DNA of 64,000 bases from Streptomyces scabiei 87.22. Lineage in GTDB: Bacteria > Actinomycetota > Actinomycetes > Streptomycetales > Streptomycetaceae. The DNA lies in the NCBI RefSeq assembly GCF_000091305.1, contig NC_013929.1, positions 8,804,001 through 8,868,000 of the forward strand. The letters are read 5' to 3'. A program made the position numbers and the translations under genes. This document shows, one piece after another, positions 54,383 through 63,642 of this stretch; position 1 is the stretch's first letter; every line of letters begins with the position of its first letter. The notes under the pieces are model-generated. The model did not search any database. It was not told where the DNA came from and saw only the letters and a list, made by a program, of their open reading frames with translations.

Positions 54383-55246
54383 TCAGTTGGGGCGTACGGC
54401 GATCTTGTCGAGGGATTCCAGGAGGCCGGGCAGTTCCGGTCCCCGGCCCACCGGCAGGACCTCGCCGGGCTCCTCGTCCAGCAGGACGAAGGCGATGTCG
54501 TCGGTCCTGGCCACCATCGACCAGCCGGGACCGTCGGCCCGGAGCGTGCGGGCGTCGCCCGGCGCGAAGGAGGAGCGGACGCGCCCCAGGGGCGGCGGCG
54601 ACTCCACGTACGCGCGTGCCTCGGCGAGGACGCGGCGGATGCCCGTGCGAGGGACGGCCTGGCCGGTGTCGGCATCGGTCGCCGCCCCTGCCGGCACCGC
54701 GCCGTCCGGCACCGCCGGGTCCGGGCCGTCCTGCCCGGCGAACGCGGCGTCGTCGATCTGCTCCCGCCATCTGGACCACTGCAGAGCGATCTCGTCGGCT
54801 CCGAGGCGCCGCTGGGCGGGACCCCACGTGCCGGTGTCCGGAGGGCTCAGCGGCGGCAGGTCCGACACCTCCGGGTCGGGGTCGTGCGGGGCGGGCACGC
54901 CCGGGGCCGCCACCGCCACCGCCAGGGGCCAACCCGGCAGCGCGGCCACGACCGAATGCTCGTCCGGTGACAGGTCGTACTCCATGCCGCAGTCCCACGA
55001 CGCGATGGCCACCGCGACCAGCGACACGTCGTCCACCGCCACCGTCCACCGGGCGCCGTCGCCGTCCTGGCCCAGGACGATCCCGTACCCGTCGGCGAGC
55101 GGCGCCAGGCCGAGGGCCGCGCAGGCCTCCGGATAGTCGTCGCCCAGCACGCTGGGGAAGTTCGCGGGCGTGAGCAGTACCGCCGTCAGCACATACAGTG
55201 CGTCGTCGTCCCCGGCGGTGACGGCGTCTTCGTCCGTCCCGGCCAT
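54383..55246 (-). CDS. Conserved hypothetical protein
   Basis: 287 aa, ATG 55246 with GGGAGG. Acidic, soluble. N-terminal segment (~15-110) with ALYVLTAVLLTPANFPSVLG and AVDDVSLVAVAIASWDCGMEY looks like a compact alpha/beta domain. A Pro-rich linker (~115-200) and a C-terminal beta-rich domain (GWSMVARTDDIAFVLLD) follow. I do not recognise the family; no catalytic motif. Confidence 0.75.
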   Translation of the reverse strand: MAGTDEDAVTAGDDDALYVLTAVLLTPANFPSVLGDDYPEACAALGLAPLADGYGIVLGQDGDGARWTVAVDDVSLVAVAIASWDCGMEYDLSPDEHSVVAALPGWPLAVAVAAPGVPAPHDPDPEVSDLPPLSPPDTGTWGPAQRRLGADEIALQWSRWREQIDDAAFAGQDGPDPAVPDGAVPAGAATDADTGQAVPRTGIRRVLAEARAYVESPPPLGRVRSSFAPGDARTLRADGPGWSMVARTDDIAFVLLDEEPGEVLPVGRGPELPGLLESLDKIAVRPN

Positions 55247-55382
55247 GCCGGCCTCCCATTGCTCTCGCTCGTCCGTCGGCGCACCCTAATGCGCCCGGCG
55301 GGCCCTTGTCACGAGCAGGAACCCGGTACGCGGGCGCAGGTGTCCGGACGGGCGGGGCGGAATCGACCGGGACCGCGCCGGT

Positions 55383-55682
55383 TCAGGCGGCGGGCAGCCC
55401 CAGAAGCGACCGCGCGACCGTCTGGGGAGACTCGTCCCGTTCCCTCGCGAGCGCGATGACCGCCCGGCACGCCAGCTCGCTGACCCCGAACGACAGGGCC
55501 TCGGGCGACACCCATGTCACGGCCTCGTCGACCTGGTCCTGGTCGTCGTCGGCGCACGCGGAGATGTAGACGGCGGCCGCCTCGAACAGGTTGTGTGTGC
55601 GCTTCGTCTCCCGCGCGGTGTTCTCGGTGCGCGACGACGAGTCGAAGAATCTGCCGATGGACTTGCGAACACTCTCGAACAT
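55383..55682 (-). CDS. Small hypothetical protein
   Basis: 99 aa, ATG 55682 with GAGGG 12 bases upstream. Mostly helical, with a charged N-terminus (MFESVRKSIGRFF) and a Ser/Arg linker, then AAAVYISACADDDQDQVDEAV. No transmembrane segment and no known domain. A 19-bp direct repeat lies 35-72 bp upstream of the start. Confidence 0.65.
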   Translation of the reverse strand: MFESVRKSIGRFFDSSSRTENTARETKRTHNLFEAAAVYISACADDDQDQVDEAVTWVSPEALSFGVSELACRAVIALARERDESPQTVARSLLGLPAA

Positions 55683-55716
55683 ACGGACTACCTACCCTCC
55701 GCGTCGGGTTCACAGC

Positions 55717-55754
55717 CGTCCTCATCAACGTAAAGCGTCCTCATCAACGTAAAG
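55717..55754 (-). repeat. 19-bp direct repeat upstream of the 99-aa gene
   Basis: Two perfect adjacent copies, reading CTTTACGTTGATGAGGACG on the gene's strand. Each copy carries a TTTACG resembling a -35 box, so the duplication may double an activator site or promoter element. Confidence 0.85.
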
Positions 55755-55922
55755 ACGGAGCCGGCGCTGCATAAGAGGGAGGACGGGCCGGGGTGCGTGC
55801 GAGCGATGCATTCAGGACGCGGGCGTTCCGGCCCTCACGACTTCTCCCCAGGCCCTCATGGTTCTCCCCGCCCGGCACGACGCCGCCCTGCCTCTCCGGA
55901 CTCCCGCGGCCCGAATCGTGGC

Positions 55923-56522
55923 TCAGCTGTCGCGGGTGGCGAGCGCGAGGAAGCGGGTGTCCTCGTCGGCGTACGACGTCATGCGCCAGCCCGCGGCGGC
56001 CAGCAGCGGTCGCAGATTTCCCTCGGCGCGCAGGTCCTCCGGGGTGATCCGTCGCCCCTGGCGTGCCGCGAGCGCCGCCCGGCCGATGGGGTGGAAGAGC
56101 GCCAGCGTGCCGCCCGGCCGGACCACCCTCGCCAGTTCCCGCAGGTTCTCGGCCGGGTGCGGCAGGTGCGCGACGAGGCCGGCGGCGAACACCGCGTCCA
56201 GCGACTCGCCGCGCAGCGGCAGCGCGGCGACGTCGGCCAGCAGCAACTGCCCGTCGCGGTCCCGTCCGGCCCGTGCGGCGGCCTCCAGCATGGCGGGCGT
56301 CAGGTCCGCCCCGAGCACCACGCCGGCAGGCCCGACGGCGGCGCGCAACGGCATCAGCGCGCGTCCCGTGCCGCATCCCGCGTCCAGCACCCGCTCGCCC
56401 GCCCGCAGGCCGAGGTCGGCGACCGCCGCCGCGTAGGCGGGTCCGTCGTCGGGGAAGCGGGTGTCCCAGTGCGCCGCCCGTGCCGTGAAGAACTCCTGGA
56501 CATGTGTGTGGTCGTCACTCAT
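55923..56522 (-). CDS. Class I SAM-dependent methyltransferase
   Basis: 199 aa from ATG 56522; an ATG three codons earlier (56531) is possible. UbiE/Methyltransf_11-like: motif I VLDAGCGTGRAL, post-I LGADLTPAML, motif II LPLRGESLDAVFAAGLVAHL, motif III VVRPGGTLALFHP. The N-terminus (VQEFFTARAAHWDTRFPDDG) is typical of small-molecule methyltransferases. Substrate unknown. Not visibly in an operon. Confidence 0.9.
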   Translation of the reverse strand: MSDDHTHVQEFFTARAAHWDTRFPDDGPAYAAAVADLGLRAGERVLDAGCGTGRALMPLRAAVGPAGVVLGADLTPAMLEAAARAGRDRDGQLLLADVAALPLRGESLDAVFAAGLVAHLPHPAENLRELARVVRPGGTLALFHPIGRAALAARQGRRITPEDLRAEGNLRPLLAAAGWRMTSYADEDTRFLALATRDS

Positions 56523-56674
56523 GTTCCGCATGATCCCTCACCGGAACGGCCCGGAAGGCGACGCGCAGGTTCGGGCGGCAGGCGATCGTCGCGGTGCATA
56601 TATGCGCCACATTCCAGCACCTTTCGAAATGCGCCCCCTTTGTGCTCCCGTGCCCCCACTAGCGTCCCGGACCC

Positions 56675-57451
56675 ATGGGACACCTGGACCACGCCACCTT
56701 CGGCTGGCTGACCCCCGCACTCTCGTACGCCATGGCCTCCATCGGCGCCGCGCTCGGGCTGCGCTGCACGGTCCGCGCGCTCGCCACCACCGGCAGGTCC
56801 CGTCGCAACTGGCTCGTCACGGCGGCGTCCGCGATCGGCACCGGCATCTGGACCATGCACTTCGTGGCGATGCTCGGCTTCGGCGTCGGCGGCACCGAGA
56901 TCCGCTACGACGTGCCCCTGACCATCCTCAGCCTCCTGGTCGCGATGACGGTGGTCTGCGGCGGAGTCTTCGCGATCGGCTACAGCCGGGACCGGCGTCG
57001 GGCCCTCCTGCTGGGCGGGCTCACCACCGGCCTGGGCGTCGCGAGCATGCACTACCTGGGCATGGCCGCCGTCCGGCTGCACGGCGACGTGACCTACGAT
57101 CCGCCGCTCGTGGCGCTCTCCGTCGTGATCGCCGTGGTGGCCGCGACCGCCGCGCTCTGGGCGGCGCTCAACATCGAGTCGCCCCTCGCGGTCACCGTCG
57201 CGTCCCTGGTCATGGGGGCGGCGGTGAGCAGCATGCACTACACCGCTATGTGGGCGGTGCGTGTGGAGGTCACTCCGTCCGGGGCGGCCCTGCCCGGGGC
57301 CACGGCGATGCAGTTCATCTTCCCCCTCGCCGTCGGCCTCGGGTCCTACCTCTTCCTCACCTCGGCGTTCGTCGCGCTGTCACCGACGGCCGGGGAGCGC
57401 GAGGCGTCCGCGTCGGCCCAGCGACCGGTCGAGAACGCCGCCGCCCACTAG
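56675..57451 (+). CDS. MHYT-domain integral membrane sensor protein
   Basis: 258 aa, ATG 56675, no strong ribosome binding site; TAGCGT about 15 bases upstream may be a -10 of a near-leaderless message. Seven membrane helices, with the MHYT signature three times (TMHFVAM, SMHYLGM, SMHYTAM), thought to bind a metal such as copper and sense small ligands. No output domain is attached. It directly precedes the conservon kinase gene (52 bp), so it may feed a signal to it. Confidence 0.92.
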   Translation: MGHLDHATFGWLTPALSYAMASIGAALGLRCTVRALATTGRSRRNWLVTAASAIGTGIWTMHFVAMLGFGVGGTEIRYDVPLTILSLLVAMTVVCGGVFAIGYSRDRRRALLLGGLTTGLGVASMHYLGMAAVRLHGDVTYDPPLVALSVVIAVVAATAALWAALNIESPLAVTVASLVMGAAVSSMHYTAMWAVRVEVTPSGAALPGATAMQFIFPLAVGLGSYLFLTSAFVALSPTAGEREASASAQRPVENAAAH

Positions 57452-57503
57452 CCGCGCGGCGGCTTTCGAGACCCGCCCCCGAGCCACCCCGATGGAGGAG
57501 GCC

Positions 57504-60053
57504 ATGCGTACACCCCGCAGAACCCCGACAGCCGACGCAGAGACGCCGCTCCGGCCCGCCGTACGCGGCCGCCGCGCCCACGCCGGACCCCCCGCCGACG
57601 AGCGCCTCGACCCCGGCGGCCGCCACGACCCCGACGAGACCGGCGCCCCGACGACCGGGCCGCCCGCACGCGCCGGCCGATGGCACATACGCCCCCGCAC
57701 CGTCCGGGCCAAGATCGTCTGCCTGCTCATGGTGCCGGTCGTCTCCCTGCTCGCCCTGTGGGCGTACGCCACCGTCACCACCGCCCAGGACATCGCCGGC
57801 ATTCGGCAGGCGCAGCGCGTCGACGCCTCCGTACGCGGCCCCGTCGCCGACGCCGTCGCCGCGCTCCAGGCCGAGCGCGTGGCCGCCGTGCGCTACGCGA
57901 CCAGGCCCTCCACCCGAGGGGAGCGCGAACTGCGGACGACGGCGCAGCGCACCGGCCGGGCGGTCGACGCGCTGCGTCTGGGGGACCGGCACACCGTCGC
58001 CGACGGCGCGGACCTGCCCGCCGGCGTGGCCGAACGACTCGCCGGGTTCGTGACCGGTGCCGACCGGCTGAGCGCGCTGCGCACCTCGGTGCTCGACCGC
58101 CGTACCGGCTGGACCGAGGCGTACGAGCGGTACACCTCGACCATCGCCGCCGCCTTCGGCGTGGGCGGCGCGCTCACCGGCGTCCAGGACGCCGAACGCG
58201 GCTCCGACGCGCGCGTACTGCTGGAGTTCTCCCGCGCGGGCGAGGCCCTGGCCCAGGAGGACACGGTCCTGGCCGGCGCTCGCCTGGCCGGAACCCTCGA
58301 CCGTGAGCGGCTGCGCCTGTTCACCGGCGCCGTCGACACCCGCCGCACCCTGACCGAGGCCGCCGGTGCCGACCTGCGCGGCCGCGAACGAACCGCCTGG
58401 CAGGAACTCGCCGGTGAACGCGCCTACGCCGATCTGCGGGGCGTCGAGGACGCGGTGCTCACCGGCGGGCCCGGAACCCGGGCGCTCCACGCCGCCCCCG
58501 AGGCCTCCTGGCAGGCCGCCCACACGCGCGTGCAGGACGACATGCGCGGCATCGAGTCCGACGCCGGACGCGCCGCCGACTCCTCCGGCCCGTTCACCCG
58601 CGCCCTGCTCACTCCGGCGGGGGCCGCGGTACTCCTCGGCCTCGCCGCCGTCGCCGCCTCCCTCGTCATCTCCGTGCGCATCGGACGGGGCTTGGTCGTC
58701 GAACTGGTGAAGCTGCGCAACGACGCCCTGGAGATCGCTCGCCGGAAACTGCCGTACGCCATGCGGAGACTGCGCGCCGGGGAGGAGATCGACGTCGACA
58801 CCGAGGCGCCGCCCGGACCGCCCGCGGAGGACGAGGCCGGTCAGGTCGCCGAAGCCCTCGGCACGGTACACCGAGCGGCCCTGCACGCCGCCGTCGAGCG
58901 TGCCGAACTCGCCGGCGGCATCTCCGGAGTCTTCGTCAACCTCGCCCGGCGCAGCCAGATCCTCGTCCACCGCCAACTGAGCCTGCTCGACAGCATGGAA
59001 CGCCGGTCCGACGACCCCGACGAACTCAGCGACCTCTTCCGCCTCGACCACCTCACCACCCGCATGCGACGCCACGCGGAAAGTCTGATCATCCTTTCCG
59101 GGGCCGCCCCCGGGCGCGCCTGGCGGCTGCCCGTCTCCCTGACGAACGTGGTCCGCGCCGCCGTCTCCGAGATCGAGGACTACGCGCGCGTGGAGGTGCG
59201 GCAACTGCCCGAGGCGAAGATCTCCGGCGCCGCCGTGGCCGACCTCACCCATCTCCTGGCGGAACTCGTCGAGAACGCCGCCCAGTTCTCACCGCCCCAC
59301 ACGCGGGTGCGGATCACCGGCGAACCGGTCGGCAACGGATACGCCGTCGAGATCGAGGACCGGGGCCTCGGCATGGGCAAGGAGACCCTCGTCGAGGCCA
59401 ACCGTCGCATCGAACAGTCCGAAGCCCTGGACCTGTTCGACAGCGACCGGCTCGGACTGTTCGTGGTGAGCCGCCTCTCCGCCCGCCACGAGATCAAGGT
59501 CCACCTGCGGACCTCGCCCTACGGCGGCACCACCGCGGTGGTCCTTCTGCCGACCACTCTGCTCCACAGCGGGACGCCGGCACGGTCCGCCCACACCGTC
59601 GCCGAAGCACAGCCACCGGCCGAGCAACGCGAGTACGCGCGCGTGGCGGCCGCCCCGCACCAGGAACCCGTCGAACCGGCCGAGGACCGGCGCGCCCTCA
59701 TGGCGCCCGCCGCCTCCGCGGGACCCTTCCCGGCGGACGGCCCGCCCGAGCCCCCGCCCGGCGTCACCGCACTGCGGCCCCCACGCCACGTGCCGGAACG
59801 GGACGACGACGGCGAACTGCCGCGCCGGGTACGCCAGGCACATCTCGCACCCCAGCTCCGTGAACAGCGCGCCGGACAGACCACGCGGACAGCGCCCTCC
59901 CCACCCGACGACACCCGCACCCCGGAACTCGTCAGGGACCGCATGACGGCCTACCGCGACGGCTGGGTGCGAGGCGGCGGCAGGACACCCGGCAAGGGCA
60001 TCACCCAAGGCCCCCAGGCGGGCAGCGACAGCGACGAAGGAGACCCCGCATGA
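57504..60053 (+). CDS. cvnA: Conservon sensor kinase-like protein (CvnA type)
   Basis: 849 aa from ATG 57504 (GGAGG upstream; ATG 57492 is another in-frame start). A Pro/Gly/Asp-rich cytoplasmic head; membrane helix ~74-93; a long extracellular helical nitrate/sulfonate-sensor-like domain; a second helix ~365-390 (AAVLLGLAAVAASLVISVRIG); then a HAMP-like linker, a degenerate dimerisation region (ILVHRQLSLLDSMERR, without a clear phospho-His context) and an HATPase_c domain (ELVENAAQFSPPH, IEDRGLGMG, DRLGLFVVSRL). The last ~160 residues are disordered. First gene of cvnABCD; ATGA overlap with cvnB. Confidence 0.92.
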   Translation: MRTPRRTPTADAETPLRPAVRGRRAHAGPPADERLDPGGRHDPDETGAPTTGPPARAGRWHIRPRTVRAKIVCLLMVPVVSLLALWAYATVTTAQDIAGIRQAQRVDASVRGPVADAVAALQAERVAAVRYATRPSTRGERELRTTAQRTGRAVDALRLGDRHTVADGADLPAGVAERLAGFVTGADRLSALRTSVLDRRTGWTEAYERYTSTIAAAFGVGGALTGVQDAERGSDARVLLEFSRAGEALAQEDTVLAGARLAGTLDRERLRLFTGAVDTRRTLTEAAGADLRGRERTAWQELAGERAYADLRGVEDAVLTGGPGTRALHAAPEASWQAAHTRVQDDMRGIESDAGRAADSSGPFTRALLTPAGAAVLLGLAAVAASLVISVRIGRGLVVELVKLRNDALEIARRKLPYAMRRLRAGEEIDVDTEAPPGPPAEDEAGQVAEALGTVHRAALHAAVERAELAGGISGVFVNLARRSQILVHRQLSLLDSMERRSDDPDELSDLFRLDHLTTRMRRHAESLIILSGAAPGRAWRLPVSLTNVVRAAVSEIEDYARVEVRQLPEAKISGAAVADLTHLLAELVENAAQFSPPHTRVRITGEPVGNGYAVEIEDRGLGMGKETLVEANRRIEQSEALDLFDSDRLGLFVVSRLSARHEIKVHLRTSPYGGTTAVVLLPTTLLHSGTPARSAHTVAEAQPPAEQREYARVAAAPHQEPVEPAEDRRALMAPAASAGPFPADGPPEPPPGVTALRPPRHVPERDDDGELPRRVRQAHLAPQLREQRAGQTTRTAPSPPDDTRTPELVRDRMTAYRDGWVRGGGRTPGKGITQGPQAGSDSDEGDPA

Positions 60054-60487
60054 TCCAGGACCCGAGAGCCAGGGCCACCGAGCGGTCCGGTGAACTCGAC
60101 TGGCTGCTGGACGACTTGGTGCTGCGCGTGCAAGAGGTGCGGCACGCCGTGGTCCTGTCCAACGACGGCCTCGCCGTCGGCGCCTCCGGCGACCTCGGAC
60201 GAGCGGACGCCGAACACCTCGCCGCCGTCGCCTCCGGCTTCCACAGCCTCGCCAAGGGCACGGGCCGCCACTTCGGGGCCGGCGGAGTGCGCCAGACCAT
60301 GGTGGAGATGGACGAGGGCTTCCTCTTCGTGGCCGCCGCCGGCGACGGATCCTGTCTCGCCGTCCTCACCGCGGTCACGGCCGACATCGGGCTGGTGGCG
60401 TACGAGATGGCCCGGCTGGTGAAGCGCGTCGGAGAGCACCTCCGCACACCCACACGCGCCGGCGCGCGCCCACCCGCGGCCGGATGA
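60050..60487 (+). CDS. cvnB: Roadblock/LC7 domain protein (CvnB type)
   Basis: 145 aa, ATGA overlap with cvnA. Single roadblock/LC7 fold (LDWLLDDLVLRVQEVRHAVV, LSNDGLAVG, EHLAAVASGFHSLAKG, RQTMVEMDEGFLFVAAAG). In conservons, CvnB binds CvnA, CvnC and CvnD in a membrane-linked G-protein-like complex. Confidence 0.93.
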   Translation: MIQDPRARATERSGELDWLLDDLVLRVQEVRHAVVLSNDGLAVGASGDLGRADAEHLAAVASGFHSLAKGTGRHFGAGGVRQTMVEMDEGFLFVAAAGDGSCLAVLTAVTADIGLVAYEMARLVKRVGEHLRTPTRAGARPPAAG

Positions 60488-60921
60488 ACCAGGAACGGGC
60501 CCTGCTCATGACCGAGGGCAGCACAGGCGCCGCGCAGGAGCCGTCGGACAGCCGGTGGTACGACAGCGAGGCCGGGCCGCTCGTCCGGCCCTACGCGATG
60601 ACGGGCGGCCGCACCAAGTCCGGCCCGGGCGGGACCCGTTTCGACCTGATCGCCCTGGTCGCGCTCTGCGCGGAGGCACCCGGTACCGACGACGCCCTGC
60701 TCGGCCCCGAGCACCGCGCCCTCGTCGAGCTGTGCCGTACGGAGAAGCAGTCCGTCGCCGAACTCGCCGCGGACACCAACCTGCCCGTCGGTGTCGTGCG
60801 GGTCCTCCTCGGCGACCTCCTGGAGATGGGCCGGATCACCGTCAGCCGTCCCGTGCCTCCCGCGCGGCTGCCGGACGAGCGGATCCTGCGCGAGGTGATC
60901 GAGGGGCTCAGGGCTCTGTAG
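60484..60921 (+). CDS. cvnC: DUF742 protein (CvnC type)
   Basis: 145 aa, ATG 60484 overlapping the cvnB stop. The DUF742 block includes LVRPYAMTGGRTKSG, FDLIALV, EHRALVELCRTEKQSVAELA, LPVGVVRVLLGDLLEMGRI (winged-helix-like). An internal ATG at 60508 is less likely. It is followed by an unusual 188-bp gap before the GTPase gene. Confidence 0.93.
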   Translation: MNQERALLMTEGSTGAAQEPSDSRWYDSEAGPLVRPYAMTGGRTKSGPGGTRFDLIALVALCAEAPGTDDALLGPEHRALVELCRTEKQSVAELAADTNLPVGVVRVLLGDLLEMGRITVSRPVPPARLPDERILREVIEGLRAL

Positions 60922-61109
60922 ACGAACAGACACATGCGTCGCACCCGCGCCGACTTGCGCCACGAACCAGGCATCGAACACGCACGAAGCGGTCGGTGAA
61001 ATGAAAAACCGGTACAACGCCACACGGACGGGTGGCAGTTGCCATGATGCTGACTCTTCACAGCCCTACCGATGTCGACCACGGCCGACACTCCCGAGAG
61101 AAGTGATCG

Positions 61110-61715
61110 ATGGTCTCCGAGCACTCCGATGAGACAGAGGGCGACACGGGCGCCCTGGCACTGAAGATCCTCGTCGCCGGTGGATTCGGCGTGGGCAAGA
61201 CCACCCTGGTCGGCGCGGTCAGCGAGATCAGACCCCTGCGCACCGAGGAGCTCCTGAGCGAGGTGGGTCAGTCGGTGGACGACACCGACGGGGTGGACCA
61301 GAAGGTCACCACCACCGTGGCCATGGACTTCGGGCGCATCACCATCAGGTCCGGACTCTCGCTGTACCTGTTCGGCACACCTGGCCAGGACCGGTTCTGG
61401 TTCCTCTGGGACGAGCTGGCGCAAGGGGCTCTGGGCGCCGTCGTCCTCGCGGACACGCGGCGGCTGCAGGACTGCTTTCCGGCCGTCGACTACTTCGAGC
61501 ACCGGCACATCCCGTTCGTGGTCGCCGTCAACTGCTTCTCGGGATCCCGCGCGTACGGCGTCCCCGATGTCTCGCGCGCCCTCGATCTCGACGAGGGGAC
61601 CCCCGTCGTCCTCTGCGACGCCCGGGACCGCGACTCCGGCAAGGAAGTACTCGTACGGCTTGTCGAATACGCCGGTCGGATGCACACCGCCCGGCTGCTC
61701 GACTCCGTGGGCTGA
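61110..61715 (+). CDS. cvnD: Conservon small GTPase (CvnD type)
   Basis: 201 aa, ATG 61110 with GAGAAG upstream. G1 P-loop GGFGVGKTT (residues 24-32), G3-like FGTPGQDRFW (Thr replacing the usual Ala of DTAGQ, as in this family), and G4-like VNCFSG in place of NKxD. A Ras/ATP-GTP-binding family found in conservons. The separate leader (188 bp) suggests its own promoter, whereas in most conservons cvnC and cvnD overlap. Confidence 0.92.
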   Translation: MVSEHSDETEGDTGALALKILVAGGFGVGKTTLVGAVSEIRPLRTEELLSEVGQSVDDTDGVDQKVTTTVAMDFGRITIRSGLSLYLFGTPGQDRFWFLWDELAQGALGAVVLADTRRLQDCFPAVDYFEHRHIPFVVAVNCFSGSRAYGVPDVSRALDLDEGTPVVLCDARDRDSGKEVLVRLVEYAGRMHTARLLDSVG

Positions 61716-61940
61716 ACCGGCGGCGACGTGCCCCGCCCTGGCCTGTTTCGGGCCCTTGACACCGCTGATTCGGGCGGGGAAGCGCCCGTTGTCGCAGTTC
61801 GCCCGGAAGTCCCGGCATGCCTTGTCGGTCATCTTCTCTGCCATGTCCCCGTCCTGCTTGCTCCGGCGACGGCGGTGGGGAAGGCTGAATCGTCGGATCC
61901 TCCTTGCCAGGGGGGAGCGACGACACGGGGAGTAGGGACG

Positions 61941-62354
61941 ATGGTGCGGAACGCGGGACTCGGTTGGCTGCTGGACGACCTGACCGAGCGCGTCGAACCC
62001 ATACGGCATGCGTTGGTGCTGTCCAACGACGGACTCGTCACCGCTGCCAGCACCGGTCTGCGGCGCGAGGACTCCGAGCACCTGGCCGCGGTCTCCTCGG
62101 GACTGCAGAGCCTCGCCAAGGGCTCGGGGCGTCACTTCGGTGCCGGCGACGTCCGACAGACCATGATCGAGTTCGACGACGCGGTGCTCTTCGTCACCGC
62201 GGCCGGACCGGGCAGCTGCCTGTGTGTGCTCAGCGCCGCGGAAGCCGACATCGGCCTGATCGGCTACGAGATGACACTGCTGGTGAACCGCGTCGGCGAA
62301 CACCTCCGCGTGGACGCCCGCCAGCCCGAACGCTCCGCCGCGCTGGACCGCTGA
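61941..62354 (+). CDS. Second roadblock/LC7 domain protein
   Basis: 137 aa, ATG 61941 with GGGGAG upstream. Highly similar to the CvnB protein (same LGWLLDDLTERVEPIRHALV start, LSNDGLV, SEHLAAVSSGLQSLAKGSG, RQTMIEFDDAVLFVTAAG). Probably a duplicate partner for the same or another GTPase complex; 225 bp after cvnD with no recognised gene between. Confidence 0.92.
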   Translation: MVRNAGLGWLLDDLTERVEPIRHALVLSNDGLVTAASTGLRREDSEHLAAVSSGLQSLAKGSGRHFGAGDVRQTMIEFDDAVLFVTAAGPGSCLCVLSAAEADIGLIGYEMTLLVNRVGEHLRVDARQPERSAALDR

Positions 62355-62484
62355 CCTGCTGTTCTCGTCGATGCGGGCCGAGTTATCCACAGGCCGAACA
62401 CGACTTTCCGTGAACGGGCTACGGTTTTTCCCGAGGCGAGCGCAGGACCGGCGCGAGCACCGCACCACACGGGGGAGAACCGTC

Positions 62485-63642
62485 ATGCCCGGCGACACCG
62501 TCACCCGATCCACCACGCACGGCACAACCGCAACGACCACGTCACCGGGCGCGGCCCCGGCACAGACCACGGCGCAGACCCCGGCACCCACACCGGCCCG
62601 GGCGAACGGCCGCACCCTCGCACCAGGCCGAGCCGCCCGCGAACTGGGCCTGAAACGAAGTGAACTCGACCTCGCCGTACATCTGGGATGCCTGCGCACC
62701 GTCGACGAAGGCGGAGCCCGCCGGATCGCACAGTCGGAGATCGACCGGCTCCGGGCAGCCGAGGGCTTCCCGGAAACGCTGCGGGAACGCGTCGAAGCCG
62801 TGAGTTCCCTTCCGGCGGCTCAGATCCTGGGCGTGGCCGTCTCGCGGTTCACCCGCCTCGCACGACTGGGGCTGGTCACACCGGTCACGTTCTCCCTCAA
62901 CCGGTACCGGACCGTGGTCTGGCTCTATCCGGCGGCCGAACTGCGGCAGTTCGCGGCCGACGAGAAGAACGCCCGCTGGCTGACGGGCCGCATGCCGCAG
63001 GACGCGAGGCGTCAGCTGGGAGCGGGACTGGACCTGCGGCCCCGGAACTGGCGAGGCCGCCAACTCGGATTCCTGCTGCGCCAGTCCGACGACCCGTGGA
63101 GGCGCGCCGCGGCCCCGGCCTCCCTGCTCGATCCGATCCAGGTCGCGCAGATCGTCCAGGACCCCTACGAGCGCGCCGAACTGAACCACCACCGGCCCTT
63201 CCGGGCCGCCCAGTCCCCACCCGACTCGCCCGCCGCACGGATCATCGCGGGGATCATGACGGCGGACGATCCCGATGAGATCGCGTGGCTGCGCACCGAC
63301 CTCCTGCAGGCCCTCGCCGAGGCACGCGCCCACCGCCTGGCGCCGCGGTCGCGTCGGAAAGTGCCCGCGCCCACCGCCGCCCGGAGCGCAACACCGGGCC
63401 CGTCGCCGAGCCGGGCCGGGACCGGGCGGCGTCCCGGGGTTCCACGGCCGACGGCGGGCACGGCACCCGAGGGACTGCGCGGCCTGCTGGGCCGGCTCCG
63501 GCGCGGGCCCCGCGCGTCGGCCGGCCGGTCAGGCGCCGAGCTTGCGGAACAGCCCTTCCTGGACGACCGACACCAGCAGGCGGCCCTCCAGGTCGTAGAT
63601 ACGGCCGCGGGCCAGTCCCCGGCCGCCCACCGCGATCGGTGA
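62485..63642 (+). CDS. DUF6397-like protein with HTH-like domain
   Basis: 385 aa, ATG 62485 after GGGGGAG. A Thr/Ala-rich head (~1-45), then an HTH-like region (AARELGLKRSELDLAVHLGC, RRIAQSEIDRLRA), a middle domain (LPAAQILGVAVSRFTRLARL, RWLTGRMPQDARRQL) and a basic low-complexity tail. A Streptomyces-type protein of unknown role, perhaps a DNA-binding regulator; the family name is from memory. The last 38 codons lie antisense to the thioesterase gene at the window end. Confidence 0.75.
   Translation: MPGDTVTRSTTHGTTATTTSPGAAPAQTTAQTPAPTPARANGRTLAPGRAARELGLKRSELDLAVHLGCLRTVDEGGARRIAQSEIDRLRAAEGFPETLRERVEAVSSLPAAQILGVAVSRFTRLARLGLVTPVTFSLNRYRTVVWLYPAAELRQFAADEKNARWLTGRMPQDARRQLGAGLDLRPRNWRGRQLGFLLRQSDDPWRRAAAPASLLDPIQVAQIVQDPYERAELNHHRPFRAAQSPPDSPAARIIAGIMTADDPDEIAWLRTDLLQALAEARAHRLAPRSRRKVPAPTAARSATPGPSPSRAGTGRRPGVPRPTAGTAPEGLRGLLGRLRRGPRASAGRSGAELAEQPFLDDRHQQAALQVVDTAAGQSPAAHRDR

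Noticed and set aside
61716..61860. Minus-strand frame starting MAEKMTDKACRDFRANCDNG opposite the end of cvnD
   Set aside because: It runs antisense into cvnD without independent support; the binding site is weak and no family is recognised.
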